64,000 bases of DNA from Nigerium massiliense (lineage in GTDB: Bacteria > Actinomycetota > Actinomycetes > Propionibacteriales > Propionibacteriaceae). The first letter of the stretch is position 1. Each line of letters starts with the position of its first letter. Shown piece by piece: positions 1 through 8,642 of this stretch. The stretch covers positions 930,001-994,000 of the forward strand of contig NZ_CCYM01000003.1 in NCBI RefSeq assembly GCF_000826085.1, read 5' to 3'. Under the pieces are notes generated by a model. The model saw nothing but the letters and a program-made list of their open reading frames with translations, did not search any database and was not told the origin of the DNA. The position numbers and the translations under genes are program-made.

Positions 1-658
1 CCTTGAGCAGCAGCGCGTGCGTCATGCCCGCCGGGATCTCCTCCAGGTGGTGCGTGACGAGCACCATGGCAGGCGCCTCCTCGTCGGCCGCGATGCCGCC
101 CAGCGTGGCGACGAGCCGCTCGCGTCCGGCCAGGTCGAGCCCGGCCGCGGGCTCGTCCATCAGCAGCAGCTCGGGGTCGGTCATCAGCGCGCGGGCGATC
201 TGCACCCGCTTGCGCTCGCCCTCGCTCAGCGTGCCGAAGGTGCGCTTGCTCAGGTGGGCGATGTCGAGCTGCTTCATCAGCTGCCCGGCGCGGGCCAGAT
301 CCATGGCGTCGTAGCGCTCGTTCCAGCGGCCGACGACGGCGTAGGCGGCCGACACCACGACGTTGCCGACGGCCTCGCCCCGCGGGATGCGATCGGCCAG
401 CGCCGCCGAGGCGACGCCGATGCGCGGACGCAACTCGAAGACGTCCACGGCGCCCAGGTACTCCCCCAGCAGCTGCACGAAGCCTCGGGTGGGGTGCAGG
501 GAGGCGCTCAGCAGCTGCAGCAGCGTCGTCTTGCCGGCGCCGTTCGGACCGATGATGACCCAGCGGTCACCCTCGTTCACCCGCCAGTCGATGTCGTCGA
601 GAAGGGTGGCACCGCCACGGACGACGGACACCCCGGCCAGCTCAGCGACAGATTGCAT
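1..658 (-). CDS. ABC transporter ATP-binding protein (3' end outside window)
   Basis: ATPase subunit of an ABC system; no partner permease is visible, so the substrate is unknown. The protein reads MQSVAELAGVSV at its start, has Walker A GPNGAGKTT near residue 38, signature LSEGERKR near 143, Walker B LLLMDEPAAGLDL near 164 and a switch His in VLVTHHLEE near 202. The ATG at 658 lies 7 nt below TAGATT, the leaderless pattern repeated through this window, which supports this start. The last codons run off the window at position 1, so the total length is not known. It is downstream of fabI with a 55-nt gap and its own promoter box, so it is probably a separate unit. Confidence 0.88.
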   Translation of the reverse strand, partial: MQSVAELAGVSVVRGGATLLDDIDWRVNEGDRWVIIGPNGAGKTTLLQLLSASLHPTRGFVQLLGEYLGAVDVFELRPRIGVASAALADRIPRGEAVGNVVVSAAYAVVGRWNERYDAMDLARAGQLMKQLDIAHLSKRTFGTLSEGERKRVQIARALMTDPELLLMDEPAAGLDLAGRERLVATLGGIAADEEAPAMVLVTHHLEEIPAGMTHALLLK

Positions 659-665
659 GGGGCTC

Positions 666-671
666 AATCTA
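666..671 (-). promoter_or_regulatory. -10 box TAGATT of the ABC ATPase gene
   Basis: TAGATT on the minus strand ends 7 nt before the ATG at 658. This matches the actinobacterial TANNNT element that starts transcription at or next to the initiator codon. No Shine-Dalgarno fits. Confidence 0.55.
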
Positions 672-713
672 CCCGCCGCTCCCCTCGCGCGTGCGGACGC
701 CGCACGGGGCTGG

Positions 714-1487
714 TCAGGCTCCCGTGGAGTGGAGGCCGCCGTCCACGTGGATCATCTCGCCCGTGGTGGAGGCGAACCAGTCCGACAGCAGCGCCACGAC
801 CGCCTTGGCCGCCGGGGTGGTGTCGGTGGCGTCCCAGCCCAGCGGAGCGCGCTCGGCCCAGATGTCGTTGAACGAGGACGACCCCGGGATCGCCTTCTTG
901 GCGATGGTGTCCAGCGGGCCGGCCGAGACGATGTTCGACCGGATGCCCTGCTCGCCGACGTAGCGGGCCAGGTAGCGCGAGGCGCTCTCCAGGGCCGCCT
1001 TCGACACGCCCATCCAGTCATACGACGGCCACGAGATGCGCGCATCGAACGTCATGCCGACGACCGAGCCGCCCTCGCCCATCAGCGGCAGGCAGGCGCG
1101 GGTCAGGCTGACCAGCGAGTACGCGGAGATCTGCAGCGACGTGCCGACGTCGCCCCACTCGGTCGACAGGAACGCGCCGCCGAGCGCCGTCTCGGGGTTG
1201 GCGAAGGCGATCGAGTGGACGAGGCCGTCCAGGTGGTCGAAGCCCTGCTCCCGCAGCGCATCGGCGAGCCCGGCGAGGTGCTCCTCGCTGGTGACGTCCA
1301 ACTCGAGGACCGCGGGCTCCGGGTCGAGCTTCTTCGCGATGCGCCTGGTCAGCGACAGCGCGCGCCCGAAGTTGGAGATGACGACGCTCGCGCCCTCGGC
1401 CTGCGCGATCTCCGCCACCTTGTAGGCGATGGAGTTGGTCATCGTCACGCCGGTGACCAGGACGTTCTTGCCTTCGAGGATTCCCAC
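714..1487 (-). CDS. fabI: Enoyl-[acyl-carrier-protein] reductase (InhA-type FabI)
   Basis: NADH-dependent reduction of the enoyl-ACP double bond, last step of each FAS-II elongation cycle, cytosolic. At 257 aa it has the usual FabI length. The cofactor loop VTGVTMTNSIA lies at residues 11-21 and the catalytic pair is Y156-x6-K163, the FabI/InhA spacing and not the Y-x3-K of ordinary SDRs. The C-terminal IHVDGG is present. It follows fabG by 36 nt on the same strand, the same order as mabA-inhA in mycobacteria. The start has an AAGGGAAGCACC leader in front of the ATG. Confidence 0.95.
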   Translation of the reverse strand: MGILEGKNVLVTGVTMTNSIAYKVAEIAQAEGASVVISNFGRALSLTRRIAKKLDPEPAVLELDVTSEEHLAGLADALREQGFDHLDGLVHSIAFANPETALGGAFLSTEWGDVGTSLQISAYSLVSLTRACLPLMGEGGSVVGMTFDARISWPSYDWMGVSKAALESASRYLARYVGEQGIRSNIVSAGPLDTIAKKAIPGSSSFNDIWAERAPLGWDATDTTPAAKAVVALLSDWFASTTGEMIHVDGGLHSTGA

Positions 1488-1523
1488 GGTGCTTCCCTTC
1501 TCGCTGGAACTACGGTTCTCGGT

Positions 1524-2243
1524 TCAGTGCCCCATGCCGAGGCCACCGTCGACCGGGACGACCGCGCCGCTGATGTAGCGGGCCTGGTCGGAGGCGAGGA
1601 AGGCGACCGCGGCGGCCACGTCGTCGGTGGACCCGAGCCGTCCGGCCGGGATCTGGGCGAGGTACTCGGCGCGGCGCTCCTCGGGGAGGACGGCCGTCAT
1701 CTCGGTCTCGATGAAGCCGGGCGCGACGACGTTCGCGGTGATGCCCTTCCTGCCGACCTCGCGCGTCAGCGCGCGGGCCATGCCGATGAGGCCGGTCTTG
1801 GTGGCGGCGTAGTTCACCTGGCCGGGCGTACCGTGCAGGCCGACGACCGAGCCGATGAAGACGAGACGTCCGCCCTTCGCGCGCAGCATCGAGCGGGTGG
1901 CGCGCTTGGCGACGTGGAAGGCGCCCTTGAGGTTGACGTCGACGACGGCGTCCCAGTCGTCGTCGGACATCCGCAGGATGAGGGTGTCGCGCGTGATGCC
2001 GGCGTTGGCCACGGCGACGGTCACGGGCCCGTGCGCCTCCTCCGCGGCGGCGAACGCGGCGTCGACCTGGGCGGCGTCGGTGACGTCGCAGGCCACACCG
2101 AGCGCGCCCGCGGGCGCCTCGCCGCTGGTGCTGGCGCAGGTGACGCGGTGGCCGTCGGCCAGGAACCGTTCGACGATGGTGCGGCCGATGCCCCGGCTGC
2201 CGCCGGTGACCAGGACGCTGCGGGGGGATGCGGTCTCGTTCAT
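1524..2243 (-). CDS. fabG: 3-oxoacyl-[acyl-carrier-protein] reductase
   Basis: NADPH-dependent reduction of 3-oxoacyl-ACP in FAS-II. The 239-aa form has TGGSRGIG at residues 13-20, VANAG at 78-82 and the triad S132, Y145, K149 (YAATK). An in-frame upstream extension to 2303 exists, but the ATG at 2243 sits 7 nt below TAGCGT and gives the normal FabG length, so that start is chosen. Probably co-transcribed with fabI downstream. Confidence 0.94.
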   Translation of the reverse strand: MNETASPRSVLVTGGSRGIGRTIVERFLADGHRVTCASTSGEAPAGALGVACDVTDAAQVDAAFAAAEEAHGPVTVAVANAGITRDTLILRMSDDDWDAVVDVNLKGAFHVAKRATRSMLRAKGGRLVFIGSVVGLHGTPGQVNYAATKTGLIGMARALTREVGRKGITANVVAPGFIETEMTAVLPEERRAEYLAQIPAGRLGSTDDVAAAVAFLASDQARYISGAVVPVDGGLGMGH

Positions 2244-2250
2244 CGGGCAC

Positions 2251-2322
2251 ACGCTACCGCAGCGCCCCCTGGTGGGAACGGCGCCGACGCGATGCGGCGC
2301 CATCGCCGGGCGCGCGTAGAGT
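2251..2322. promoter_or_regulatory. Divergent leaderless promoters: fabG (-) and DUF3099 gene (+)
   Basis: On the minus strand TAGCGT (2251-2256) ends 7 nt before the fabG ATG. On the plus strand TAGAGT (2317-2322) ends 7 nt before the ATG at 2330. The two boxes point away from each other across about 60 bp that holds no gene. Confidence 0.6.
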
Positions 2323-2329
2323 GGCCGCT

Positions 2330-2677
2330 ATGGCAGGGAGGGCTACGCACCCGCGTCCGACGCTGATCACCAGCGCCCGGAAGCCGCGCAGCCTCGACGC
2401 CGACGAGCGGCAGAAGCGCTACCTGATCACCATGTCGTTCCGCGTCGCCTGCTTCCTCTTCGGCTGTTTCCTGCCGTTGCCCTGGAACTGGGCGGCGTTC
2501 ATCGCCGCGGCGATCCTGCCGGGCGTCGCGGTCATCTTGGCCAACGCCATCGATCGGCGCACGGTGGTCGAGCAGGACGACGCGGAGCCGACGCGGTACG
2601 CCGCGCTGCCCCCGGGGCTGATCATCCCCGGCGACGTGGACGACAAGGACGAACGGCCGAAGGAGGAGCCGCAGTGA
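2330..2677 (+). CDS. DUF3099 family membrane protein
   Basis: 115-aa small membrane protein of unknown function found in actinobacteria. A basic N-terminus with an ITSARKPRSLDADERQKRY motif precedes two closely spaced hydrophobic segments (about residues 36-53 and 57-73), followed by an acidic, proline-rich tail. The family is recognised by the SAR...RRYL-TM pattern. The ATG at 2330 fits a leaderless start (TAGAGT, 7 nt). The stop overlaps the GTG of the SURF1 gene, so the two are translationally coupled. Confidence 0.85.
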   Translation: MAGRATHPRPTLITSARKPRSLDADERQKRYLITMSFRVACFLFGCFLPLPWNWAAFIAAAILPGVAVILANAIDRRTVVEQDDAEPTRYAALPPGLIIPGDVDDKDERPKEEPQ

Positions 2678-3546
2678 GGACGATGGGCGCGAGCCGCGAC
2701 CCCGACAGCAAGCCGTGGGCGCGCTGGATCATGATGGGCGTCTTCGTCGTCGCCCTCGCGCTGCTGTTCGTGCGGCTCGGCGAGTGGCAGCTCGACCGGC
2801 TCGACCAGCGGCGCGCCCGCAACGCGGTCGTCGTCGAGCACGAGAACAAGCCCGTCGCCGACTTCGCGTCCGTGATGAACCGGCCGATCACCGAAGCCGA
2901 CCAATGGCAGCGCGTGCGCGTCACCGGGACGTTCGACGCCTCCCATCAACTGCTGGTGCGCTACCGCTCCAACGGCGACCAGACCGGCTGGGAGGTCGTC
3001 ACCCCGCTGCGCGCGACGGACGGCCGCACCGTGCTGGTCGACCGCGGCTTCGCCCCGCGGCCGCCCGGCCAGGACTTCCCGCCGCCGGCCGCGCTGCCGG
3101 CCCCGCCGTCCGGGCAGGTGAGCGTCGTCGGCCACGTCCGCCGCAACGAGCAGGGCGCCGACAACGCGACCGTCCCGCTGGAGGGCTCGGTGCGGCTCAT
3201 CAACTCCGTCAAGATCGGCGAATCAATGGGCGTTCCGCTGGTGGACGGCTACATCGGCCTGCTGGAGGTGCAGCCCGCGCAATCGGGTGGCCTCTCACAG
3301 GTGGAACCGCCGCCCCTGGACGAGGGCCCGCACCTGTCCTACGCGCTGCAGTGGTTCTCGTTCACCGCCATCGCCGCGATCGGGCTGGTGATCCTCATCC
3401 GCAACGACGTCCGCGACCGCCGCAAGGCCCGGGCGAGGCGCGAGGACGCCCGCGCGGCCGCGGCGTCCGGCGGCGAGAGCCACGACGCCCCGCTGGCCGC
3501 CGTCCCCGACCACCCGACTGATTCCAGCACCGCACCGAAGGAGTAA
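2674..3546 (+). CDS. SURF1 family cytochrome c oxidase assembly protein
   Basis: Membrane protein that helps insert heme A into subunit I of aa3-type oxidase. 290 aa with a membrane segment at about residues 15-35, a periplasmic domain containing GEWQLDRLDQR and VDRGF motifs typical of SURF1, and a second membrane segment near 230-250, then a charged Ala/Arg-rich tail. The GTG at 2674 overlaps the preceding stop (GTGA) with AGGAGG upstream; ATG 2683 is an alternative. The heme A and heme O synthases lie about 20 kb away in this window, consistent with an aerobic respiratory chain. Confidence 0.88.
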   Translation: MRTMGASRDPDSKPWARWIMMGVFVVALALLFVRLGEWQLDRLDQRRARNAVVVEHENKPVADFASVMNRPITEADQWQRVRVTGTFDASHQLLVRYRSNGDQTGWEVVTPLRATDGRTVLVDRGFAPRPPGQDFPPPAALPAPPSGQVSVVGHVRRNEQGADNATVPLEGSVRLINSVKIGESMGVPLVDGYIGLLEVQPAQSGGLSQVEPPPLDEGPHLSYALQWFSFTAIAAIGLVILIRNDVRDRRKARARREDARAAAASGGESHDAPLAAVPDHPTDSSTAPKE

Positions 3547-3550
3547 CCCC

Positions 3551-4309
3551 ATGGATCTCGGACTGACCGGCAAGGTCTTCCTCGTCACCGCCGCCTCCAG
3601 CGGCCTGGGTAAGGCGACGGCGCAGCAGCTCGCCGCCGAGGGCGCGAAGGTGTTTCTCGTTGCCCGCGGCGAGGAGAAGCTGGCCGCGCTGACCGCGGAC
3701 CTCGGCGAGGACGCGGCCGCGTACCTGGCCGCGGACCTGGGCGAGCCCGGCACGGCCGAGAAGGTCGCAGCCGCGGCCGTGGAGCGGTTCGGACGCCTCG
3801 ACGGCGCCCTCGTCAGCGTCGGCGGGCCGCCCAAGGGCCGCGTCCTGGACGTCGCCGACGACACCTGGACCGAGGCGTTCAACTCGGTGTTCCTGGCCGC
3901 CGTGCGCACCGCCCGGGCGGTCGTCGCGGCCGCCGCCGGCCCTGTCTCGCTCGCCTTCGTGCTGTCGAGCTCGGTGAAGTCCCCTCTTCCAGAGATGGCC
4001 CTGTCGAACGGCATGCGCCCCGGCCTAGCGATGGTGCTCAAGCAGCTCGCCGGCGAACTCGGCCCGCAGGGCTCCCGCGTCGTCGGGCTGATGCCGGGCA
4101 CCATCCAGACCGCACGCATCGATTTCCTCACGGGTCAGGCCGACGACCCCGCCCAGGCGCTGAAGGATATGGGCGCCGGTGCGGCGCTCAAGCGCGTCGG
4201 CCAGCCCGAGGAGTTCGGCCGCGTCGCCGCCTTCCTGCTCTCGGACGCCGCGTCCTACGTCACGGGCTCGATGATCCCGGTCGACGGCGGCAGCATCCCG
4301 GCCCTGTGA
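3551..4309 (+). CDS. SDR family oxidoreductase lacking the catalytic Tyr
   Basis: Rossmann-fold short-chain dehydrogenase-like protein, 252 aa. The cofactor loop is VTAASSGLGKA (residues 12-22), and the C-terminus SMIPVDGG is standard. At the place of the catalytic YxxxK the sequence reads S152-N-G-M-R156, so both Tyr and Lys are missing; Ser139-141 is retained. This resembles the 'BKR-like' SDR group known to lack the canonical active site. Reaction unknown. It lies 4 nt after the SURF1 gene with a GGAGTAACCCC leader and is likely in the same transcript. Confidence 0.85.
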   Translation: MDLGLTGKVFLVTAASSGLGKATAQQLAAEGAKVFLVARGEEKLAALTADLGEDAAAYLAADLGEPGTAEKVAAAAVERFGRLDGALVSVGGPPKGRVLDVADDTWTEAFNSVFLAAVRTARAVVAAAAGPVSLAFVLSSSVKSPLPEMALSNGMRPGLAMVLKQLAGELGPQGSRVVGLMPGTIQTARIDFLTGQADDPAQALKDMGAGAALKRVGQPEEFGRVAAFLLSDAASYVTGSMIPVDGGSIPAL

Positions 4310-4313
4310 CCCG

Positions 4314-5024
4314 ATGACGCTGTCCGCGGCGCGCGGCCTCCTCGCCTGCCCGGTCTGCGGGTCGGCGCTGGGGCCCGCCGAGCGCGCGCTCGGCTGCGCG
4401 CGGGGACACCGCTACGACCTGGCGAAGCAGGGCTATGTGAACCTGCTCGGCTCCGCGCCGCCCGCGAACGCCGACACCGCCGCGATGGTCGCCGCCCGGG
4501 AGCGGTTCCTCGCGACCGGGCACTACCGCCCCATCGCGGACGCCGTCGCGGGCCGACTGGCGCATTCGTCCGTGATCGCCGAGGTCGGCGCCGGGACCGG
4601 GTACTACCTGGAGGCCGCGCTCGATCGGAACCCCGCCGCCCGCGGGGTCGCGATCGACGTCTCGGTCGCCGCCGCGAAGCGCGCCGCGAAGGCGCATCCG
4701 CGGGCGGCCTCCGTCGTCGGGGACGTCTGGGCGGGCCTGCCGCTGCTGTCCCGCCGGTTCGCGGCGGTGCTGTGCGTCTTCGCCCCGCGCAATCCCCAAG
4801 AGTTCGCCCGCGTGCTGACCCCCGGCGGGCTGGCCGTCGTCGTCACCCCCGCCCCGCACCACCTGGAGAACCTGCGCGAGCGTTACGCGCTGCTCGGCGT
4901 CGAGCCGGACAAGGACGACCGGCTGCTGAAGTCGACGTCGGGGTTCCTCGAGCCGGTGGCGCGCACGACGCTCGACTACGAGGTGGACGCCGCCGCCGGC
5001 GACGTCCGCGACCTCATATCATGA
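4314..5024 (+). CDS. rRNA (guanine-N1) methyltransferase, RlmA/RrmA-like, frameshifted near the 3' end
   Basis: SAM-dependent methyltransferase family acting on 23S rRNA. A zinc-binding block with CPVC (residues 13-16) and CARGH lies at the N-terminus; the SAM motif EVGAGTGYYL is at about 90-99. This frame stops early at 5022-5024 after DVRDLIS, giving 236 aa instead of about 270. The conserved end of the family continues in another frame (see 5021-5128). The break is at an ATAT repeat (5016-5019); removing one AT pair restores DVRDLIMMGPN and a 270-aa protein. Either a real slippage mutation or an assembly error. Confidence 0.82.
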   Translation: MTLSAARGLLACPVCGSALGPAERALGCARGHRYDLAKQGYVNLLGSAPPANADTAAMVAARERFLATGHYRPIADAVAGRLAHSSVIAEVGAGTGYYLEAALDRNPAARGVAIDVSVAAAKRAAKAHPRAASVVGDVWAGLPLLSRRFAAVLCVFAPRNPQEFARVLTPGGLAVVVTPAPHHLENLRERYALLGVEPDKDDRLLKSTSGFLEPVARTTLDYEVDAAAGDVRDLIS

Positions 5025-5128
5025 TGGGGCCGAACGCCTTCCACGAGCCCCACGCCGACGTCACCGCGGGACCGGTGCGCGTCAGCGTGACCGTGTGGTT
5101 GTTCCGCAGCCCCGGCGAACACGGCTGA
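5021..5128 (+). pseudogene. Out-of-frame C-terminal end of the RlmA-like methyltransferase
   Basis: The frame starting ATG ATG GGG encodes MMGPNAFHEPHADV and then VRVSVTVWLFRS, which matches the conserved end of this methyltransferase family and has almost pure G/C third positions. It lacks its own start signal. It is the displaced tail of the gene that begins at 4314, separated by a two-base insertion. Confidence 0.75.
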
Positions 5129-5183
5129 GGTCCCCGTGCGCCCCCGGGGGGACGTGACCCCGCGGCGCTAGAGTGGGCGCGCC

Positions 5184-6395
5184 ATGACCTCTGCCTCCGA
5201 TCTCCTCGACCAGCTCACCGCGGGCATCGACCGCGTCCAACCCGAGGCGCGCAAGCTGCGCCGCCTCATCCACCGCCACCCCTTCGTCGGCGGCGAGGAG
5301 GCACCGACGCGACAGACGCTGCACAGCCAGCTCGACTGGCTCAGTTGGCGTCCGGTCGCGGGCACCGGAATGTACGGGCGCCTCGGTCCGGACGGTCCCG
5401 CCATCGGCCTACGCGCCGAGTTGGACGCCCTTCCGGTCCAGGAGCGCACCGGGCTCGACTGGGCCTCCGCGCGGCCCGGCGTCATGCACGCCTGCGGCCA
5501 CGACGTGCACATGGCGGCGCTGTGGTCGCTGCTGCAGGCCGCGCAGGGGGTGGAGCTGCCCGTGGCGATGGTGCCGGTCTTCCAGCCGCGCGAAGAGATC
5601 TCTCCGTCGGGAGCCAACGACGTCTGCTCGGCCGGCGTGCTGGAGGAGCACGACATCCGCGCCATGCTCGGCGTGCACGTGCAGCCGCGGGTCCCGGCCG
5701 GAGTGATCTCGACCGGTGCGGGCGCCGTCAACGCCGCGTTCGACGAGTTCCACATCACCGTGCACGGCCAGCCGGGCCACGGCGCCTACCCGCACGTCTC
5801 GCTCGACCCCATCGGCATCCTCGCCACGATCATCACGGGCCTGGGCGACCTGGCCGGGCGGTCGATCGACCCGACCCACCCGACGGTCATCTCCGTGGGG
5901 AAGATCGGTGGCGGCACCGCCCCGAACGTCATCGCGGGCAGCGCGTCCTGCATGGGGACCGTCCGCACGACCAACGACCGCGACCGCGAACAGGTGCACG
6001 CGGAGATCCGGCGGCTCGCCGAGCTGTCCGCCGCGGCGCGCGGGGCGACCGCGGACGTCCGCGTCGTGACCGGCGGCGCGATGCTCTACAACGACGACGC
6101 GCTCGTGCACGTCATCGATCCCCTCATCGAGCACACGGGGGTGCGGCTGGCGCGGCGCCCCTTCCGCTCGTGCGGTTCGGACGACTTCTCGGCCTACTGC
6201 GAACGCATCCCCTCGGTGATGATGTTCGCCGGCACGGGAACCCCGGCGGCGATGACCGACCGCGTCCAGGTGGGGCTGCACCACGAGCGCTACCTTCCCG
6301 ACGAGGAGGCGATCAGGCTGGCGGCCTACGCGCTGGCCTGCGGGTACGTGGGCGCGGTGGAGATGGGACGCCCGCGCGTCGGCGACAGCGACTGA
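5184..6395 (+). CDS. M20 family metallo-amidohydrolase
   Basis: Predicted zinc or manganese hydrolase of N-acyl amino acids or similar amides (family M20D, amidohydrolase/hippuricase group); exact substrate not known. 403 aa. Metal-binding residues are visible: C104 and H106 in MHACGHD, the QPREE pair at 135-139, H165 in GVHVQP, and LHHERYLPDEE near the C-terminus. The dimerisation domain with HGQPGHGAYPH occupies about 190-300. The ATG at 5184 follows TAGAGT by 9 nt. Stands alone; the next gene is convergent. Confidence 0.88.
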   Translation: MTSASDLLDQLTAGIDRVQPEARKLRRLIHRHPFVGGEEAPTRQTLHSQLDWLSWRPVAGTGMYGRLGPDGPAIGLRAELDALPVQERTGLDWASARPGVMHACGHDVHMAALWSLLQAAQGVELPVAMVPVFQPREEISPSGANDVCSAGVLEEHDIRAMLGVHVQPRVPAGVISTGAGAVNAAFDEFHITVHGQPGHGAYPHVSLDPIGILATIITGLGDLAGRSIDPTHPTVISVGKIGGGTAPNVIAGSASCMGTVRTTNDRDREQVHAEIRRLAELSAAARGATADVRVVTGGAMLYNDDALVHVIDPLIEHTGVRLARRPFRSCGSDDFSAYCERIPSVMMFAGTGTPAAMTDRVQVGLHHERYLPDEEAIRLAAYALACGYVGAVEMGRPRVGDSD

Positions 6396-6401
6396 GCAGG
6401 A

Positions 6402-6896
6402 TCACAGGAACGACGTCAGCACGCTGACCGCTAGCACGACGGCGGCCGCCAGCCCGCAGCACAGCTCGATGAGCATGCCCGCGCCGACGGATTTCACCGC
6501 GGCCCAACTGGTCGACAGCGCCGTGTTGAGATCGCGCACCCGGACGTACTCGGTGACGAGCAGGCCGGCCACGAAGCCGATCGGAAGCCCCAGGAACGGG
6601 ATGACGAACAGCCCGACGACGCCGGAGACCAGCCCGATGACGACGGACCGGTTGGGGATCTGCTTGGCGCGCAGCGTCCGTCCCGTCAGGACGTACTGCG
6701 ACCCCATCCCGACGGCGACGAGCACCATTCCGGCGGCGAAGGCGATCCAGCCCCAGGGCGAACCGCCCCAGATGGCCCACACGAGCAGGCCGAGCGCGAT
6801 CGTCACGCTCCCGGGAAGGACGGGGACGACGATGCCCACGACACCGATCGCCACGAGCAGGACGGCCACCACGGCGGCGATCACGGCGGAAGTCAC
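6402..6896 (-). CDS. DUF456 domain membrane protein
   Basis: 164-aa integral membrane protein with about four hydrophobic segments and the glycine/proline-rich turns (VPVLPGS, PFLGLPIGF) typical of DUF456. Function unknown. The GTG at 6896 lies 6 nt below TAGACT, the leaderless arrangement, and no Shine-Dalgarno is visible. It is downstream of the ABC-F gene on the same strand but has its own promoter box. Confidence 0.85.
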   Translation of the reverse strand: MTSAVIAAVVAVLLVAIGVVGIVVPVLPGSVTIALGLLVWAIWGGSPWGWIAFAAGMVLVAVGMGSQYVLTGRTLRAKQIPNRSVVIGLVSGVVGLFVIPFLGLPIGFVAGLLVTEYVRVRDLNTALSTSWAAVKSVGAGMLIELCCGLAAAVVLAVSVLTSFL

Positions 6897-6902
6897 GGCG
6901 AC

Positions 6903-6908
6903 AGTCTA
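6903..6908 (-). promoter_or_regulatory. -10 box TAGACT of the DUF456 gene
   Basis: TAGACT on the minus strand ends 6 nt before the GTG start at 6896, consistent with a leaderless transcript. Confidence 0.5.
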
Positions 6909-6948
6909 GAGGGCCACCCGGACACCCCCGACGCGGCAGGGTCTGGCG

Positions 6949-8550
6949 TCAGGCCAGGGAGACCAGCTCGGCGTACTCGGGGCTCCACAGGTCCTCGTCG
7001 CCGTCGGGGAGCAGGAGCACCCGGTCGGGATCCAGCGCGTGCACGGCCCCCTCGTCGTGGGTGACGAGGACGACGGCGCCCGCGTAGGTGCGGACCGCGT
7101 TGAGCACCTCCTGGCGGGATGCCGGGTCGAGGTTGTTGGTCGGCTCGTCCAGCAGCAGGACGTTCGCCGCCGACACCACCAGCATCGCGAGCGCCAGCCG
7201 GGTCTTCTCGCCGCCGGACAGGACGCGCGCCGGCTTGTCCACGTCGTCACCGCTGAACAGGAACGACCCCAGGATCTTGCGCACCTCGGTGTCGTTGAGG
7301 TCCGGCGAGGCCGTCTTCATGTTGTCCAGGACGCTGCGGGAGACGTCCAGGGTCTCGTGCTCCTGCGCGTAGTAGCCGAGCTTCAGCCCGTGGCCCGGCA
7401 CGACGCGCCCGGTATCCGGCTCCTCCAGGCCGGCCAGGAGCCGCAGCAGCGTCGTCTTGCCGGCGCCGTTGAGGCCGAGCACGACGACCTTCGCCCCGCG
7501 GTCGATCGCGAGGTCGACGCCGGTGAAGACCTCCAGCGACCCGTAGCTTCGCGACAGGTCCTCGGCGGTCAACGGCACGCGGCCGCACGGGGCCGGGTCG
7601 GGGAAGCGGATCTTGGCGACCCGGTCGGCTGCCCGCTCGTTCTCCAGGCCCGCGACCAGCCGCTCGGCCCGCTTCGCCATGTTCTGCGCGGCGACGGCCT
7701 TGGTGGCCTTCGCGCGCATCTTGTCGGCCTGCGCCATCAGCTGCTCCGCCTTGCGCTCGGCGTTGGCGCGCTCGCGGCGGCGACGCTTCTCGTCGGTCTC
7801 GCGCTGCATCAGGTAGCGCTTCCAGTCCATGGAGTAGACGTCGAGGACGGCGCGGTTGGCGTCCAGATGGAACACCTTGGTGACCGTGGCGTCGAGCAGG
7901 CCCGTGTCGTGGGAGATCATCAGCACCGCGCCGGCGTACGTCTGCAGGTAGCCGCGTAGCCAGATGATCGAGTCGGCGTCCAGGTGGTTCGTCGGCTCGT
8001 CGAGCAGCAGCGTGTCGGCCCCCGAGAACAGGATGCGCGCCAGCTCGACACGGCGGCGCTGGCCACCGGACAGGGTGCCGATCTCCTGGTCGAGCACCCG
8101 CTCGGGCAGGCCCAGGTTCGCGGCGATCCGGGCGGCCTCCGACTCGGCCGCATAGCCCCCCGCCGCGGCGAGCTCGGTCTCCGCGCGGGTGTAGGACGCC
8201 ATCGCCTTCTCGCGCTCGGCGTCCCCGGACGCCTCGGCCATCGCGGTCTCATAGGTGCGCAGCCGCCGGATGATGTTGTCGAGGCCGCGGGCGGCGAGGA
8301 TGCGCTCACGAGCGAGCATGTGCAGGTCGCCGGTACGGGGGTCCTGAGGGAGATAGCCGATCTGACCGGTGCGCTGGATCGTGCCGCCGGCGGGCAGCGC
8401 CTCGCCGGCCAGAATGCGGGTGAGCGTCGTCTTGCCGGCGCCGTTACGGCCCACCAGGCCGATGCGGTCGCCTCCGGCGATCTGGAACGAGACGGGCTGC
8501 AGCAACGTCCGGGCGCCGACCTGGACCTCCACCTCACGCGCAACAATCAC
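6949..8550 (-). CDS. ABC-F family ATPase
   Basis: Soluble tandem ABC protein of the ABC-F type, which acts on ribosomes during translation. No membrane segments. First domain: GRNGAGKT and LSGGQRRR; second domain: GLNGAGKT and LSGGEKTR; between them a basic, Ala/Lys/Arg-rich linker (about residues 240-310). 533 aa from the GTG at 8550, which lies 8 nt below TAGAGT; an in-frame extension to 8628 adds 26 residues before the conserved MIVAREVEVQVG start and is rejected. Whether it is housekeeping or protects against an antibiotic cannot be told from sequence. Confidence 0.9.
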   Translation of the reverse strand: MIVAREVEVQVGARTLLQPVSFQIAGGDRIGLVGRNGAGKTTLTRILAGEALPAGGTIQRTGQIGYLPQDPRTGDLHMLARERILAARGLDNIIRRLRTYETAMAEASGDAEREKAMASYTRAETELAAAGGYAAESEAARIAANLGLPERVLDQEIGTLSGGQRRRVELARILFSGADTLLLDEPTNHLDADSIIWLRGYLQTYAGAVLMISHDTGLLDATVTKVFHLDANRAVLDVYSMDWKRYLMQRETDEKRRRRERANAERKAEQLMAQADKMRAKATKAVAAQNMAKRAERLVAGLENERAADRVAKIRFPDPAPCGRVPLTAEDLSRSYGSLEVFTGVDLAIDRGAKVVVLGLNGAGKTTLLRLLAGLEEPDTGRVVPGHGLKLGYYAQEHETLDVSRSVLDNMKTASPDLNDTEVRKILGSFLFSGDDVDKPARVLSGGEKTRLALAMLVVSAANVLLLDEPTNNLDPASRQEVLNAVRTYAGAVVLVTHDEGAVHALDPDRVLLLPDGDEDLWSPEYAELVSLA

Positions 8551-8558
8551 GAGGAGCC

Positions 8559-8635
8559 ACTCTACCGGCCGTCCTGAGCGCCGCCGCGTCGTCACCTGGG
8601 CGGGTGGCGGAGCGGACGCGGACGTCAACTACCCT
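8559..8635. promoter_or_regulatory. Divergent leaderless promoters: ABC-F (-) and AI-2E permease (+)
   Basis: TAGAGT on the minus strand (8559-8564) is 8 nt before the ABC-F GTG. TACCCT on the plus strand (8630-8635) is 7 nt before the ATG at 8643. Confidence 0.5.
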
Positions 8636-8642
8636 TCCCGTC

